64,000 nt of DNA. Source: Agathobacter sp. (GTDB taxonomy: Bacteria > Bacillota > Clostridia > Lachnospirales > Lachnospiraceae). The stretch lies in NCBI GenBank assembly GCA_022769125.1, contig JALEKN010000045.1:29845-93844 (forward strand), read 5' to 3'. A program made the position numbers and the translations under genes. Below the pieces are notes generated by a model. It was given only the letters and a program-made list of their open reading frames with translations. It was not told where the DNA came from and searched no databases. Below are positions 1 to 8,227 of the stretch, piece after piece. How positions within the stretch are numbered: position 1 is the first letter of the stretch; each line of letters opens with the position of its first letter.

Positions 1-327
1 TCCTGTATAATGTCCAGCGGAAGGATGCACTACCATTCCCTTCGGCTTATTAACGATTAAGACATCTGAATCCTCATAGAGGATATCGAGTGGAATATTT
101 TCCGGCTCTATCGCAGTCTGCACCGCATCCGGGAAATTTACACGCACCACATCTTCTTCCCTGATGCGATAGTTTGCCTTTTCCGGCACATCATTGACCA
201 AAATTCCCTGATCCTTTATGATCTTTTGAAAAAAAGAGCGGGACAGCTCCGGATAGATCACGCTTAAATACTTATCCAGACGCTCTCCATCCTGCTCTCC
301 CATCACTTCAAATTCTTCTGTTTTCAT
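1..327 (-). CDS. rluD: Ribosomal large subunit pseudouridine synthase, RluD/RluA family (3' end outside window)
   Basis: Only the first 109 codons are inside the window; the gene runs off the left edge. The translation starts MKTEEFEVMGEQDGERLDKY and continues with an S4-type RNA-binding fold (residues about 13-75, including LDKYLSVIYPELSR and VNDVPEK), then IPLDILYEDSDVLIVNKPKG and MVVHPS, the opening of the pseudouridine synthase domain just before the catalytic HRLD motif. Family members convert uridines of 23S rRNA helix 69 or similar sites to pseudouridine. It is the last visible gene of the HlyD-like/yggS/sepF/lspA/rluD run, and lspA-rluD adjacency is common in Firmicutes. The exact rRNA target cannot be told from this fragment. 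Confidence 0.9.
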   Translation of the reverse strand, partial: MKTEEFEVMGEQDGERLDKYLSVIYPELSRSFFQKIIKDQGILVNDVPEKANYRIREEDVVRVNFPDAVQTAIEPENIPLDILYEDSDVLIVNKPKGMVVHPSAGHYTG

Positions 328-416
328 ATATCAAAGTTCCTCTTCATCTCACTTTACATTACACAGAATCTCTTTATTTCCAACAGCAAATCTTTCTTTA
401 TTGTCTGCGCAGCATC

Positions 417-1022
417 CTACTTTGCATCCGATACGGTCTCTTTCTTCTTTTTTGAAGGAAATACCGTCTCAAAGTCTTCTTCCTTGTAATAGAACAATCC
501 GAGCACGATCATCAGAAAAGCTGAGACCGTCACATAGATATCTGCCACATTAAAAATCGGAAAATTAATCAGGCTGAAATAAAAGAAATCGATCACATAA
601 TTATGAACCACGCGGTCAATGCAGTTGCCGATTGCTCCGGCCGCAAATGCAAGCAAAATGCCATCCATATATCGAAGGCGCTTATTGGCCTCAGGAATGC
701 GTCTGTACACAAGTACAAGCAAAAATACGACAACAAGTGTTAAAAGGCTAAAAACGCCCATTTTGAAGGCTAAAAAGGCATCTGGGTTCGCCTCGAAATA
801 TGAAATCCTAAAAATACGCTGTAAAAAAGAAACAATGTCAAATCCAAATGCCGCACTCTGGTTCTCAAGATAACGTAGTTCAAACACACCCGGAATCAGA
901 ACTTTCGGTCCATTCGCCTTTAAAACGGCTGCAGCCATATACTTTGTAGCCTGATCCAATGCTACGAGTAACGCAATCACAATCATTCCAAACATCATTG
1001 CCTTAGTGGATTTTCTTTTCAT
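417..1022 (-). CDS. lspA: Lipoprotein signal peptidase (signal peptidase II)
   Basis: Integral membrane aspartyl protease that cleaves the signal peptide of prolipoproteins after lipid modification of the lipobox cysteine. The 201-residue protein has four predicted membrane segments and the two family signatures: GNCIDR (first catalytic Asp) and FNVADIYV (second catalytic Asp), with an early DQATKY motif. It is longer than the usual 150-170 residues because of an insertion between the first and second membrane helices. The start at 1022 (MKRKSTK) is preferred over an upstream in-frame codon because AGAGGG lies at the correct spacing before it. It sits between sepF and rluD. A lipoprotein substrate, DacA-like, is encoded in the same window at 4663-5646. 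Confidence 0.95.
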   Translation of the reverse strand: MKRKSTKAMMFGMIVIALLVALDQATKYMAAAVLKANGPKVLIPGVFELRYLENQSAAFGFDIVSFLQRIFRISYFEANPDAFLAFKMGVFSLLTLVVVFLLVLVYRRIPEANKRLRYMDGILLAFAAGAIGNCIDRVVHNYVIDFFYFSLINFPIFNVADIYVTVSAFLMIVLGLFYYKEEDFETVFPSKKKKETVSDAK

Positions 1023-1048
1023 AATAATATCCCTCTTCTGATAAATAA

Positions 1049-1080
1049 GAGCATCAGTGACATACAAATCTCTGATGCTC
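1049..1080 (-). terminator. Weak hairpin between sepF and lspA
   Basis: A 9-bp perfect inverted repeat (GAGCATCAG at 1049-1057, CTGATGCTC at 1072-1080) follows sepF on the minus strand, with a loop of 14 bases and then TTATTTAT. The U-run is broken, so it may attenuate rather than end transcription before lspA. Confidence 0.45.
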
Positions 1081-1108
1081 CAATAAAATTTATATAATTG
1101 AACAGCTT

Positions 1109-1624
1109 CTAATAATTAATGTCCCCGGTTCCAAATGCATCCACAATATTTAAGAAATCGCCGGAAATGTCAACATTCGCCGGAGTAATGATGAAAATAT
1201 AATTAGAAATCTTCTGCAGATTACCGCTGATTGCAAAGCAGGAACCTGATGTAAAATCAATAATTCTCTGCGCGATCTCAACATTCAGCCCCTCCACATT
1301 GAGCACAACGGTTCTTCCATTTAATAAAGTCTCCGTTATCTCTCTCGCATCCTCAACGGACGTTGGTTTAATGACACATACTTCCATGCCTGCACTCACC
1401 TGCTTTCTGGAACCCTTTGAAATTGGAGTGATTTTCGGCGCGGTCTTTACAACACGCTCCTTAACCGGCTCTTCCTCATGTATCTCATTCTTCTCCCGCG
1501 GCTTAAAAGTCTTCTTCGGTTTTTCTTCAAAATCATCATCTAAATAATCATCATTGCCAAAATCATAATCATCGTCATCATCATTTAGCCGCATTGCATT
1601 TAAAAATTTATCAAGTAAACTCAT
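1109..1624 (-). CDS. sepF: Cell division protein SepF
   Basis: FtsZ-binding protein that organises the septal ring and tethers it to the membrane. The 171-residue product has the expected order: an N-terminal amphipathic membrane-targeting helix (MSLLDKFLNAMRL), an acidic low-complexity linker (about residues 14-75, very rich in Asp and Glu), then the compact SepF/DUF552 domain (VCVIKPTSVEDAREITE, LLNGRTVVLNVEG, RIIDFTSGSCFAISG). The start at 1624 is preferred to the ATG two codons upstream because AAGAGG is at suitable distance from it only. It follows yggS closely, the arrangement seen in the ylm division cluster of Gram-positives. Confidence 0.94.
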   Translation of the reverse strand: MSLLDKFLNAMRLNDDDDDYDFGNDDYLDDDFEEKPKKTFKPREKNEIHEEEPVKERVVKTAPKITPISKGSRKQVSAGMEVCVIKPTSVEDAREITETLLNGRTVVLNVEGLNVEIAQRIIDFTSGSCFAISGNLQKISNYIFIITPANVDISGDFLNIVDAFGTGDINY

Positions 1625-1640
1625 CTTCATAACCTCTTTG

Positions 1641-2333
1641 CTATATGTTATAATTGCGTTCTCCAAAAATGCCAGTGCCAACACGTACAAGGGTTGCACC
1701 TTCCTCGATTGCAACCATATAATCACCGGTCATTCCCATTGAAAGAACATCCATACTTACATTATCTATGTTTTGATTCTTGATGTCAACCGATAATTGT
1801 TTGATTTCCCTAAAATATAGGCGGTTGTCTTCAGCATTTTCCACAAACGGGGCGATGGTCATAAGTCCCTTGATCTGCAGGTGATCCATTGTCGCGATCT
1901 CCCTTACCATGGCAATCGTATCCTCCTTGTGGATGCCAAACTTACTCTCCTCCTCCGCTATATTAACTTCGATCAAAATAGGAACTGTGACATTCTTTTT
2001 AACTGCCTGCTTCTGAATCTCAGCTGCAAGATGTACACTGTCAACCGAATGGATCAACTCTGTCTTTCCAACAATATATTTTACCTTATTCGTCTGAAGA
2101 TGTCCGATCATATGCCATTTAATGTCTTTCGGCAGCACGTCCATTTTGTCACACATTTCCTGAACTTTGTTTTCTCCAAAGTCCCTGACTCCGCAATCAT
2201 ATATGGTCTGAAGCATTTCTACAGGCTTTGTCTTACTAACGGCAATCAAAGTCACCTCCTGCCGTGTCCTTCCGCTTTTTTCACATGCCTTTTGAATATT
2301 CGCTTCTACCTGTGCTAAGTTCTCCTTTAACAT
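1641..2333 (-). CDS. Pyridoxal phosphate homeostasis protein, YggS/YlmE family
   Basis: A 230-residue single-domain alanine-racemase-N fold protein that binds PLP but has no known enzymatic activity; loss of family members disturbs vitamin B6 and amino acid pools. Signatures are VTLIAVSKTKP with the PLP lysine near residue 34, DFGENKVQE, WHMIGHLQTNK, and the C-terminal SMGMTGDYMVAIEEGATLVRVGTGIFG. Length is typical. It lies directly upstream of sepF, as YlmE does in Bacillus, so co-expression with division genes is likely. Confidence 0.95.
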   Translation of the reverse strand: MLKENLAQVEANIQKACEKSGRTRQEVTLIAVSKTKPVEMLQTIYDCGVRDFGENKVQEMCDKMDVLPKDIKWHMIGHLQTNKVKYIVGKTELIHSVDSVHLAAEIQKQAVKKNVTVPILIEVNIAEEESKFGIHKEDTIAMVREIATMDHLQIKGLMTIAPFVENAEDNRLYFREIKQLSVDIKNQNIDNVSMDVLSMGMTGDYMVAIEEGATLVRVGTGIFGERNYNI

Positions 2334-2353
2334 AATATCCGTACTCTCCCATC

Positions 2354-3745
2354 TTATTTTGTAATCAGCTGATTCTCAGTAAGCTTTGAACCATCAAGCG
2401 CAATATGATCATACAGAGAAATTCCATATGCTGTTTTCTGTTCCACAATTGCATAGTCCTCATTTTCGTACATAATATTGATCTGCTTAAACACCGCATA
2501 TCCCTTATTGATATTATATACTCCAATCAACGAATCCTTGTCGGTCCCAATCGTATACTTTTGGGTTGAATTGTTTATAAGTACAACGTCTCCGGTCGAC
2601 ACATCTTCATCGTCAATATAATAAAAGTCATCATTTTCATAATAAATCGTTGGCGTGACAAACAGAACCTGTTCTCCATCTTCTGTTGTCTTCGAGATTA
2701 GCAGTCCTAAACTGTTTGAGTCTCCCCCTTGTGCAAAAGCTTCCTTCGGAACCGTATAAAACTCCTTCGTAGTGATTGCAGACTTCGGGATCTTCAACCC
2801 ACTCTGGTCATTGACCACCAGCTCGATATCCACGAAACGATCATTGATGTAACGTACCATCGCAGTCTGCATCCGCAAATCCAGAAAATAACGGTTCTGA
2901 TCCTTTAAAACGGTATATTTTGCATTTGCGGTATAATTATCCTCGCAAAAACGGATCTTAACATAACTTCCATCTGCAAATGCTTCCGATTGTTGCTGGG
3001 AGATTTCGATCACAACATCCCATGTTTCATCTGTTACGAGCTTGTAGACAGCAGCGTTTGCCTCCACCTTTTCATTTGCGTTCAGATTATTCCTTGTATA
3101 GCCGGAAAAATCCATATAGGATGCGCAAAAATCATCAATTGAATAATCTTCATAACCATCTGTATAATATGTGACAAGCCCCGTCTTATCCGGATATACC
3201 AGATAAAAGGTGCTGTTAGATGCCGCTGTGCTGACCTGCTCCCCCAGAGATTCCAATGCCGCCGTATTTACCATCTGCTGTAAGGTAGAAGAAAGATCAT
3301 CCTTGAAAGTAACAACATAAGAAAAGTCCTTCGCATTGTATGAATTCGAAAAATTGTCAAGTTTTTGTGATATTTCTTTGATAGAGGATGTGGAAAGTGC
3401 CGTTTCTCCCGCACTCGCCTGACTGATTTTATCAGAGATATCACCCTTTGTATCAATGGAATATACCGCATCATTTACCGATACCCTGGAAGCATTTTTC
3501 GCATAATAATTTACATAACCGGCACGCTGCGCATATGCAACCGACTCCTTGCGTAATATCAGCCCCCGGTAGGTATTATTCGTTGCGATAGCCCCCTGGC
3601 TGACCTCATATGCAGCGATGCTTTCCGATGTGATATATTGAAAAACATTAAACGCAATATATACGATGATAACCAGAAAAATCACAAGCCCGATATTGAT
3701 ATTCCGTGGTTTACGATATTTAACAATGTTCTTTTCCCTTGCCAA
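2354..3745 (-). CDS. HlyD-like membrane-anchored adaptor protein at the head of the sepF operon
   Basis: A 464-residue protein with a short basic cytoplasmic start (AREKNIVKYRKPRNI), one membrane helix (about residues 20-40, IGLVIFLVIIVYIAFNVFQY) and a large extracytoplasmic part beginning with a biotinyl/lipoyl-like hairpin (YEVSQGAIATNNTYRGLILR, then YYAKNASRVSVNDAVYSID). This is the layout of HlyD/membrane-fusion-type adaptors. No ATP-binding cassette or permease lies beside it, so a transport role is not shown. I place the start at a TTG (3745), because AGAGGAG sits 8 bases before it, and reject the upstream in-frame ATG. The 5' position in a run with yggS, sepF and lspA suggests an envelope or division job; that is inference. 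Confidence 0.7.
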   Translation of the reverse strand: MAREKNIVKYRKPRNINIGLVIFLVIIVYIAFNVFQYITSESIAAYEVSQGAIATNNTYRGLILRKESVAYAQRAGYVNYYAKNASRVSVNDAVYSIDTKGDISDKISQASAGETALSTSSIKEISQKLDNFSNSYNAKDFSYVVTFKDDLSSTLQQMVNTAALESLGEQVSTAASNSTFYLVYPDKTGLVTYYTDGYEDYSIDDFCASYMDFSGYTRNNLNANEKVEANAAVYKLVTDETWDVVIEISQQQSEAFADGSYVKIRFCEDNYTANAKYTVLKDQNRYFLDLRMQTAMVRYINDRFVDIELVVNDQSGLKIPKSAITTKEFYTVPKEAFAQGGDSNSLGLLISKTTEDGEQVLFVTPTIYYENDDFYYIDDEDVSTGDVVLINNSTQKYTIGTDKDSLIGVYNINKGYAVFKQINIMYENEDYAIVEQKTAYGISLYDHIALDGSKLTENQLITK

Positions 3746-3809
3746 AATAATTGCTCCTCTTAATCTAAAAAAAGATAACGATCTGCGCTCGTTGCTCATT
3801 CGCTGTACT

Positions 3810-3838
3810 ATCATAGCATTCTTTTTCACCGATTACAA
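3810..3838 (-). promoter_or_regulatory. Predicted vegetative promoter for the HlyD-like/yggS/sepF/lspA operon
   Basis: On the minus strand TTGTAA (3833-3838) is followed after 17 bases by TATGAT (3810-3815), the latter preceded by TGC as in an extended -10. The predicted start is about 60 bases before the TTG start codon at 3745. It is the only good housekeeping-type match seen in the divergent gap 3746-3908. Confidence 0.55.
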
Positions 3839-3908
3839 CTATTCGCAGATTTTGTACATATTTTTGCAAATTTGAAAGATACTACCATAAAACAGGAGGT
3901 GAAAACAC

Positions 3909-4115
3909 ATGAAATGGTTAGATTATACCTTATTGGTTTTGGCTGTGATCGGTTGCATCAACTGGGGATTAGTTGGATTTTTCCAATTTAATCTTGTCTC
4001 CCTTCTTTTCGGGGACATGACATGGCTTACCCGCATTATCTATGCGGTTGTAGGATTAAGCGGTCTTTACATGATCAGCTTCTTCGGCCGTATCCGTTCC
4101 ACAATGGAGGATTGA
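3909..4115 (+). CDS. Small membrane protein, DUF378 (YuzA-like) family
   Basis: A 68-residue protein with two membrane helices (about 5-25 and 38-60). The pattern LDYTLLVLAVIGCINWGLVG followed by a short loop and an RIIYAVVGLSGLYM helix is characteristic of the DUF378/YuzA family, whose function is unknown. A strong AGGAGGTG precedes the ATG. It is a lone plus-strand gene, transcribed away from the sepF operon and converging on the P-loop gene at 4160-4582. Confidence 0.85.
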   Translation: MKWLDYTLLVLAVIGCINWGLVGFFQFNLVSLLFGDMTWLTRIIYAVVGLSGLYMISFFGRIRSTMED

Positions 4116-4124
4116 AATAAAAAG

Positions 4125-4148
4125 GGGTGCTGATCTGACAGCACCCCG
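4125..4148 (-). terminator. Rho-independent terminator after the 4160-4582 gene
   Basis: Perfect 9-bp stem GGGGTGCTG/CAGCACCCC with a 6-base loop. On the minus strand it is followed by TTTTTATTTC, a good U-run. On the plus strand there is no U-run, so it serves the minus-strand gene mainly, although the hairpin directly follows the DUF378 gene too. Confidence 0.85.
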
Positions 4149-4159
4149 AATAACTCCTG

Positions 4160-4582
4160 TTATAAAGCAATGATAACCTTTGCCTTAGCGCATTCCGGAA
4201 GATCTGCTTTATCTTTGGAAATGCTAAGTACAAAACGAACCTTGTACTTCTCGCTGATAATATCAAGCTTTTCAATTGCCTTTACGATTTCTTCTTCAGT
4301 TGTAAGTGATGCGATTGTAAGGAAACTGTCGAGATACATTTCCTCAAGATCATTGTCCTGTGAAACAATTCCGCAGATAAATCCAAGAAACTCATCACAG
4401 TTGCTGATCGGATAATCCATGACATTGATCAGACGAACCTTATTGTTCAGCTCATACATATGCTTCTGGCTCTTATCCAGGTAAACTACGCTTCCGCTTG
4501 CCGCCGTAACCGATTTGTTAACCTTGTCCAGTAATTCTTTTGTCTTGCCTTTTCCCTTGACTCCACAGATGATTTCGATCAT
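4160..4582 (-). CDS. Small P-loop protein of unknown function
   Basis: A 140-residue cytoplasmic protein opening with MIEIICGVKGKGKTKELLDK, a clean Walker A loop at residues 7-14. A later strand-like stretch VRFVLSISKDKADLP could form the remaining nucleotide-fold core, but no clear Walker B acid pair is visible. Homologues in Clostridia are sometimes labelled PilT-like on the basis of the loop only; the protein is far too short to be a PilT motor and no pilus genes lie nearby. GGGAGG precedes the ATG. Single-gene unit bounded by a promoter-like site upstream and the terminator at 4125-4148. I do not assign a function. Confidence 0.75.
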   Translation of the reverse strand: MIEIICGVKGKGKTKELLDKVNKSVTAASGSVVYLDKSQKHMYELNNKVRLINVMDYPISNCDEFLGFICGIVSQDNDLEEMYLDSFLTIASLTTEEEIVKAIEKLDIISEKYKVRFVLSISKDKADLPECAKAKVIIAL

Positions 4583-4630
4583 TGTAAATTCCCTCCCGAA
4601 GCACGATTGATAATGAATATTGCTAAATTT

Positions 4631-4659
4631 ATTATATTATATGTATATATAAAAAACAA
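4631..4659 (-). promoter_or_regulatory. Possible promoter for the small P-loop gene
   Basis: TTGTTT (minus strand, 4654-4659), 17-base spacer, TATAAT (4631-4636). The whole stretch is very A/T rich, so the -10 match is less informative than usual. Confidence 0.4.
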
Positions 4660-4662
4660 TCA

Positions 4663-5646
4663 CTATTTCGCAAAGCTGCTTAACATCTGGCTCATCAGAT
4701 GATAAAGGTTTGATCTGCCATCTGCTTTGAAAACAATACTGATGATCTTATCACCGTCCGGATTCATGGAGTACAATACAAGACAATAACCTGCAGCATT
4801 TGTTGTACCGGTTTTGCCACCTAAAATTGTAAAGCCCTCCGGAGCATCATATTTACCGGAAATATAACGGTTGGTGTTACTCCATGTTTTCTCGACAGCA
4901 TCTCCATTCTTATCAAGGTAGTTAACCGTAACTTCCTTACTTCCGGTGATCGATACAAAATCTTCGTACTTAACAGCCTCTTTAAAAATCAGATACATAT
5001 CATAAATCGTTGTATAATGATTCTCGTCCGGCAGACCGTTTGGATTGACGAAATGACTGCCGGTTGCTCCAAGATTTTGGGCTGTAGCATTCATTTCATC
5101 GACAAATGCCTCCACCGAACCTGAATGGAATTCAGCAAGTGCAATTGCAGCATCATTACCACTTGCAAGCATCTGTCCATACAAGAGATTCTTTACCGAA
5201 ATCACATCCCCTTCTCTCAGATTGCAAATAGAAGAATCTGCTGCCTGATCAACCGCATTGGCACTGACAGTTACCATATCAGACATGTTACAGTCACGGA
5301 TGATAATATACGCCGTAAGTATCTTTGTCGTGCTGGCCGGATACATTTTACCGAAAATATTCTGGCTGTATTTAACCTCACCAGTAGTCAGGTCAAATAC
5401 ACCACCACCCTCAGCAAGAGACGAATCTGTCTTGTCCGTTCCGATATCAGCACCATCTGTCACACATAAATCTGTAGCAAAAAAACTTGAATCCGTGCTA
5501 TCGGTATCATATGAATTTAATTTTGAATCGTAAACGGAATATGGATTCTCAATAACAACAGCCTGTCCACATCCACTCATAAAAACAGCTGCTACACATA
5601 AAATGCATAGCAGTTTGATTTTATTTCTCTTATTTGTACATTTCAC
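4663..5646 (-). CDS. D-alanyl-D-alanine carboxypeptidase, predicted lipoprotein (PBP5-type)
   Basis: Serine DD-peptidase that trims the terminal D-Ala from peptidoglycan stem peptides. All three penicillin-binding motifs are present in a 327-residue protein: SxxK as PASTTKILTAY (about 103-108), SxN as ASGNDAAIAL (about 162), and KTG as GGKTGTTNAAG (about 280). The N-terminus has a lipobox, MSGCG, with the lipidation cysteine near 26, so it is probably a lipoprotein rather than anchored by a C-terminal amphipathic helix, and it would be an LspA substrate. The start is a GTG that overlaps the end of mgsA by 17 bases, with AGAGGAG 12 bases upstream. It ends the mre/min/rodA series. Confidence 0.93.
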   Translation of the reverse strand: MKCTNKRNKIKLLCILCVAAVFMSGCGQAVVIENPYSVYDSKLNSYDTDSTDSSFFATDLCVTDGADIGTDKTDSSLAEGGGVFDLTTGEVKYSQNIFGKMYPASTTKILTAYIIIRDCNMSDMVTVSANAVDQAADSSICNLREGDVISVKNLLYGQMLASGNDAAIALAEFHSGSVEAFVDEMNATAQNLGATGSHFVNPNGLPDENHYTTIYDMYLIFKEAVKYEDFVSITGSKEVTVNYLDKNGDAVEKTWSNTNRYISGKYDAPEGFTILGGKTGTTNAAGYCLVLYSMNPDGDKIISIVFKADGRSNLYHLMSQMLSSFAK

Positions 5647-6025
5647 GCCAGTCCAAATCTCCTCTATCCAGTGACTTAATCAATAATTCAGCCGTTGCAA
5701 GATTGGTTGCAAGCGGAATATTGTGCTCATCACAAAGCTTAACGATGCTATTGACATCCGGTTCATGAGACTTCGGTTTGAGAGGATCACGCAGAAAAAT
5801 AACAAGATCAATCTCGTTGTGTTCAATCTGTGCGCCAAGCTGCTGGGAGCCCCCCAGATGACCTGCAAGATATTTATGCACCTGCAGATTAGCAACCTCT
5901 TCAATCAGTCTTCCGGTCGTACCGGTCGCATAGAGCTCATTTTTACAAAGAATCCCGCGATACGCGATGCAGAAGTTCTGCATAAGTTTTTTCTTAGAGT
6001 CATGTGCTACAAGTCCGATATTCAT
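5630..6025 (-). CDS. mgsA: Methylglyoxal synthase
   Basis: Converts dihydroxyacetone phosphate to methylglyoxal and phosphate, a bypass of lower glycolysis used when phosphate is scarce or sugar phosphates pile up. The 131-residue protein matches family length and shows MNIGLVAHDSKK, the phosphate-binding ATGTTGRLI, GHLGGSQQLGAQI, DLVIFLRDPL and PLATNLATAELLI. It is tightly embedded in the shape/wall cluster: its ATG overlaps the rodA stop (ATGA) and its end overlaps dacA by 17 bases, so translational coupling is expected. A metabolic enzyme in this place is odd but I believe recurrent in related Clostridia. Confidence 0.95.
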   Translation of the reverse strand: MNIGLVAHDSKKKLMQNFCIAYRGILCKNELYATGTTGRLIEEVANLQVHKYLAGHLGGSQQLGAQIEHNEIDLVIFLRDPLKPKSHEPDVNSIVKLCDEHNIPLATNLATAELLIKSLDRGDLDWREMYK

Positions 6026-7158
6026 AAAGTTACCCCCTTTGTATATTTCAGCGGCTGTAAACCGACATTCAGGACAAACCCCATACCAATATACAATGTC
6101 ATCAAAGAAGTCAGTCCATAGCTGACGAACGGAAGTGTTACACCGGTATTTGGCATCAGACCGGTAGCAACGCAAATATTGACGAAGCTCTGAAAACCGA
6201 TCAGAGAAGCCATTCCGCAGCAGATCAGCCGCCCGCTTAAGTCCTTTGCTTTGCGTCCGATCAAAATGCATTCCATCACAATCAAAAACAAAAGAAGAAT
6301 GATCACAGCAGTTCCAACAAATCCAAGCTCCTCACCCGCTACCGCAAAGATGAAATCCGTCTGCGGTTCAATGATAAAGTTGGCATTCTTTGCAGAGGTC
6401 GAAGCATCATTGCCAAGTCCCTTGCCCCAGAGCTGTCCAGAGCCGATTGCCATGATTGAATTCTGTTGTTGAAGCGCGCTATCTGTGTAAAGCGGGTTCG
6501 TCGGATCCAGCCACGACATGATACGCTTCATCTGATAAAATCCCTTGTCGATCAATTCTTCTGCATGTGACAGCAGATATGTTATTCCTACAATAACAAT
6601 CGGAATTGCAATGCCAAGTACTGTAAGTACTATTTTATAACTTAATCCCGCAATAAACAAGAGGACAACGAAAATAAATGCAGTAACAATCATAGTTGAA
6701 GTGTCTGGCTGCTTATAAATCAGATAAAGAGGGATTCCTACCAGCACAAAAGATATTGCCAGCATCCATACCTTGTTGATCTTTTCCTGATATTTGCAGA
6801 AAAAATAGGCAAAAAACAGAATCAGCGTAATCTTCGCAAGCTCCGAAGGCTGAAATCGTATTCCGGCAATCTCAATCCATCGCTGGGAGTTGTTGGCACT
6901 GTCGCCCAGGCTTGTCCGTACCAATACTAAAAGTCCGATACTTCCAATATAATAAATCCAAGATAACTTAAGCAGGACAGAATAATCAAGCAGTGAGATG
7001 ATTACCATGATAACCAATCCCGCCACAAAGCCTATGATCTGCTTTTTCTGCACAGACTCCTCCGCACTGCCGATCACCGCAATTCCGATCACCGTCAGCA
7101 GCACAAGATATATGATTAATTGAAAATGATAGTCTTTCAATTTGTACTGTTTAAACAT
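6022..7158 (-). CDS. rodA: Rod-shape SEDS glycosyltransferase RodA
   Basis: Integral membrane peptidoglycan polymerase of the elongasome, working with a class B PBP. The 378-residue protein has about ten hydrophobic segments, and the SEDS signatures: NNSQRWIEIAGIRFQPSELA, a conserved YKQPDTST loop, GSGQLWGKGLG, and the C-terminal NICVATGLMPNTGVTLPFVS. RodA rather than FtsW is favoured by its company: mreBCD and the PBP2 gene lie upstream in the same direction. It begins 1 base after the minE stop and overlaps mgsA by 4 bases. Confidence 0.95.
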   Translation of the reverse strand: MFKQYKLKDYHFQLIIYLVLLTVIGIAVIGSAEESVQKKQIIGFVAGLVIMVIISLLDYSVLLKLSWIYYIGSIGLLVLVRTSLGDSANNSQRWIEIAGIRFQPSELAKITLILFFAYFFCKYQEKINKVWMLAISFVLVGIPLYLIYKQPDTSTMIVTAFIFVVLLFIAGLSYKIVLTVLGIAIPIVIVGITYLLSHAEELIDKGFYQMKRIMSWLDPTNPLYTDSALQQQNSIMAIGSGQLWGKGLGNDASTSAKNANFIIEPQTDFIFAVAGEELGFVGTAVIILLLFLIVMECILIGRKAKDLSGRLICCGMASLIGFQSFVNICVATGLMPNTGVTLPFVSYGLTSLMTLYIGMGFVLNVGLQPLKYTKGVTL

Positions 7159-7159
7159 A

Positions 7160-7363
7160 TTACGCTCTTTTCTTATTTTGCTTTAGTATTACTTTAATCT
7201 CATAACCATCCGGCGGCACATCAAAATAGCGGCTGACAATCTCCGAGATTTCCTTTTTCATCTGTGCCATCTTATCCTGTCCGCACTCCACCGGCTCTGC
7301 CTCAAGCATCAGCTTTAAGCGTTCTTTCGCAATTGAACCGGTATGCTCTCTTCTACCCCTCAT
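7160..7363 (-). CDS. minE: Cell division topological specificity factor MinE
   Basis: Stimulates the MinD ATPase and drives Min relocation. The 67-residue protein is a little shorter than the usual 85-90: the N-terminal MinD-binding/membrane helix is abbreviated, but GSIAKERLKLML matches the anti-MinCD helix (consensus SAxxAKxRLQxxL), and MAQMKKEISEIVSRYF with VPPDGYEIKVIL matches the C-terminal topological domain. It overlaps minD by 11 bases and is followed at once by rodA. Identity rests on these two blocks and the minD neighbour. Confidence 0.9.
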   Translation of the reverse strand: MRGRREHTGSIAKERLKLMLEAEPVECGQDKMAQMKKEISEIVSRYFDVPPDGYEIKVILKQNKKRA

Positions 7364-8177
7364 AATTGCATTCCCTTCTCCGGAAAATGTGAAAATTATC
7401 CTTGGAGGAGTTTTCCTTCTTGTCTACTGCCTCCTTCGATAAATCTGCTACATTGATTCTCGGTGTGAGTAGTTTTCTTGCTGCCTGCCGATACGCTTTT
7501 CCTGCTTCGGAGCGCATGGAAATAACCGGAATTCCACGGTTTTGGCTGACAATCACCTTATCATCCTCCGGGATGCAGCCCAGACAATTGATTCCGATGA
7601 TCTCCTCAATCTCCTTTGAAGAAATCATATCGTGATGACGCATCATGCGGTCATTTGTCTCATTGATGAGAAGCTCCATATTGTAGAATCTGCGGGACTC
7701 TAGAAGATATACAACTCTTCCGGCATCGCGTACCGCAGAAATATGGGGCGTTGTGATGATAATTGCCTTATCCGCTGCGGATACTGCAAAATGGAATCCG
7801 TCATCAATTCCAGCCGGACAGTCGATCAGACAATAATCAAATTCTTTTTTTAACTGCCCAATCAGGTTCTTTAGTTTTTCCTCGTAATCCGAAAGCCTTT
7901 TCTGCTTCAAAGAAGCAGGGATCATGTACAGGCTCGGATACCTTTTGTCCTTTATGAGAGCCTGGTTTAACCTGCATTGGTTTTCCAGGACGTCCATCAG
8001 ATTGTAAGTAATCCGATCCTCAAGCCCCATAACAACATCCAAATTTCGAAGTCCCATATCTGTATCAAGCATGACGACTTTTTTATCTAACTGTGAAAGT
8101 CCTGCGCCGATATTGGCAATTGTTGTTGTCTTGCCAACACCGCCTTTTCCTGAAGTGAAAACAATTGCTTCACCCAT
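7353..8177 (-). CDS. minD: Septum site-determining ATPase MinD
   Basis: ParA-type deviant Walker ATPase that binds the membrane as an ATP dimer and positions the division-site inhibitor. The 274-residue protein has the deviant Walker A GKGGVGKTT near residue 10, DTDMGLRNLDVVMGLE, DYCLIDCPAGID and TTPHISAVRDAGRV. The C-terminus (NFHIFRRRECNY) is less clearly amphipathic than the standard membrane-targeting sequence. The start at 8177 has AAGGAGG in front, so the upstream in-frame ATG is rejected. No minC is found between it and mrdA, a gap of only 50 bases. Confidence 0.95.
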   Translation of the reverse strand: MGEAIVFTSGKGGVGKTTTIANIGAGLSQLDKKVVMLDTDMGLRNLDVVMGLEDRITYNLMDVLENQCRLNQALIKDKRYPSLYMIPASLKQKRLSDYEEKLKNLIGQLKKEFDYCLIDCPAGIDDGFHFAVSAADKAIIITTPHISAVRDAGRVVYLLESRRFYNMELLINETNDRMMRHHDMISSKEIEEIIGINCLGCIPEDDKVIVSQNRGIPVISMRSEAGKAYRQAARKLLTPRINVADLSKEAVDKKENSSKDNFHIFRRRECNYEG

Positions 8178-8227
8178 GAAAAAAGAAACCTCCTTGTTAA
8201 ATAATTTGTATATGTGAATGATATCCG

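Noticed and set aside
4160..4582. PilT-type twitching motor
   Set aside because: Only the P-loop is shared; the protein has 140 residues and no pilus genes are near.
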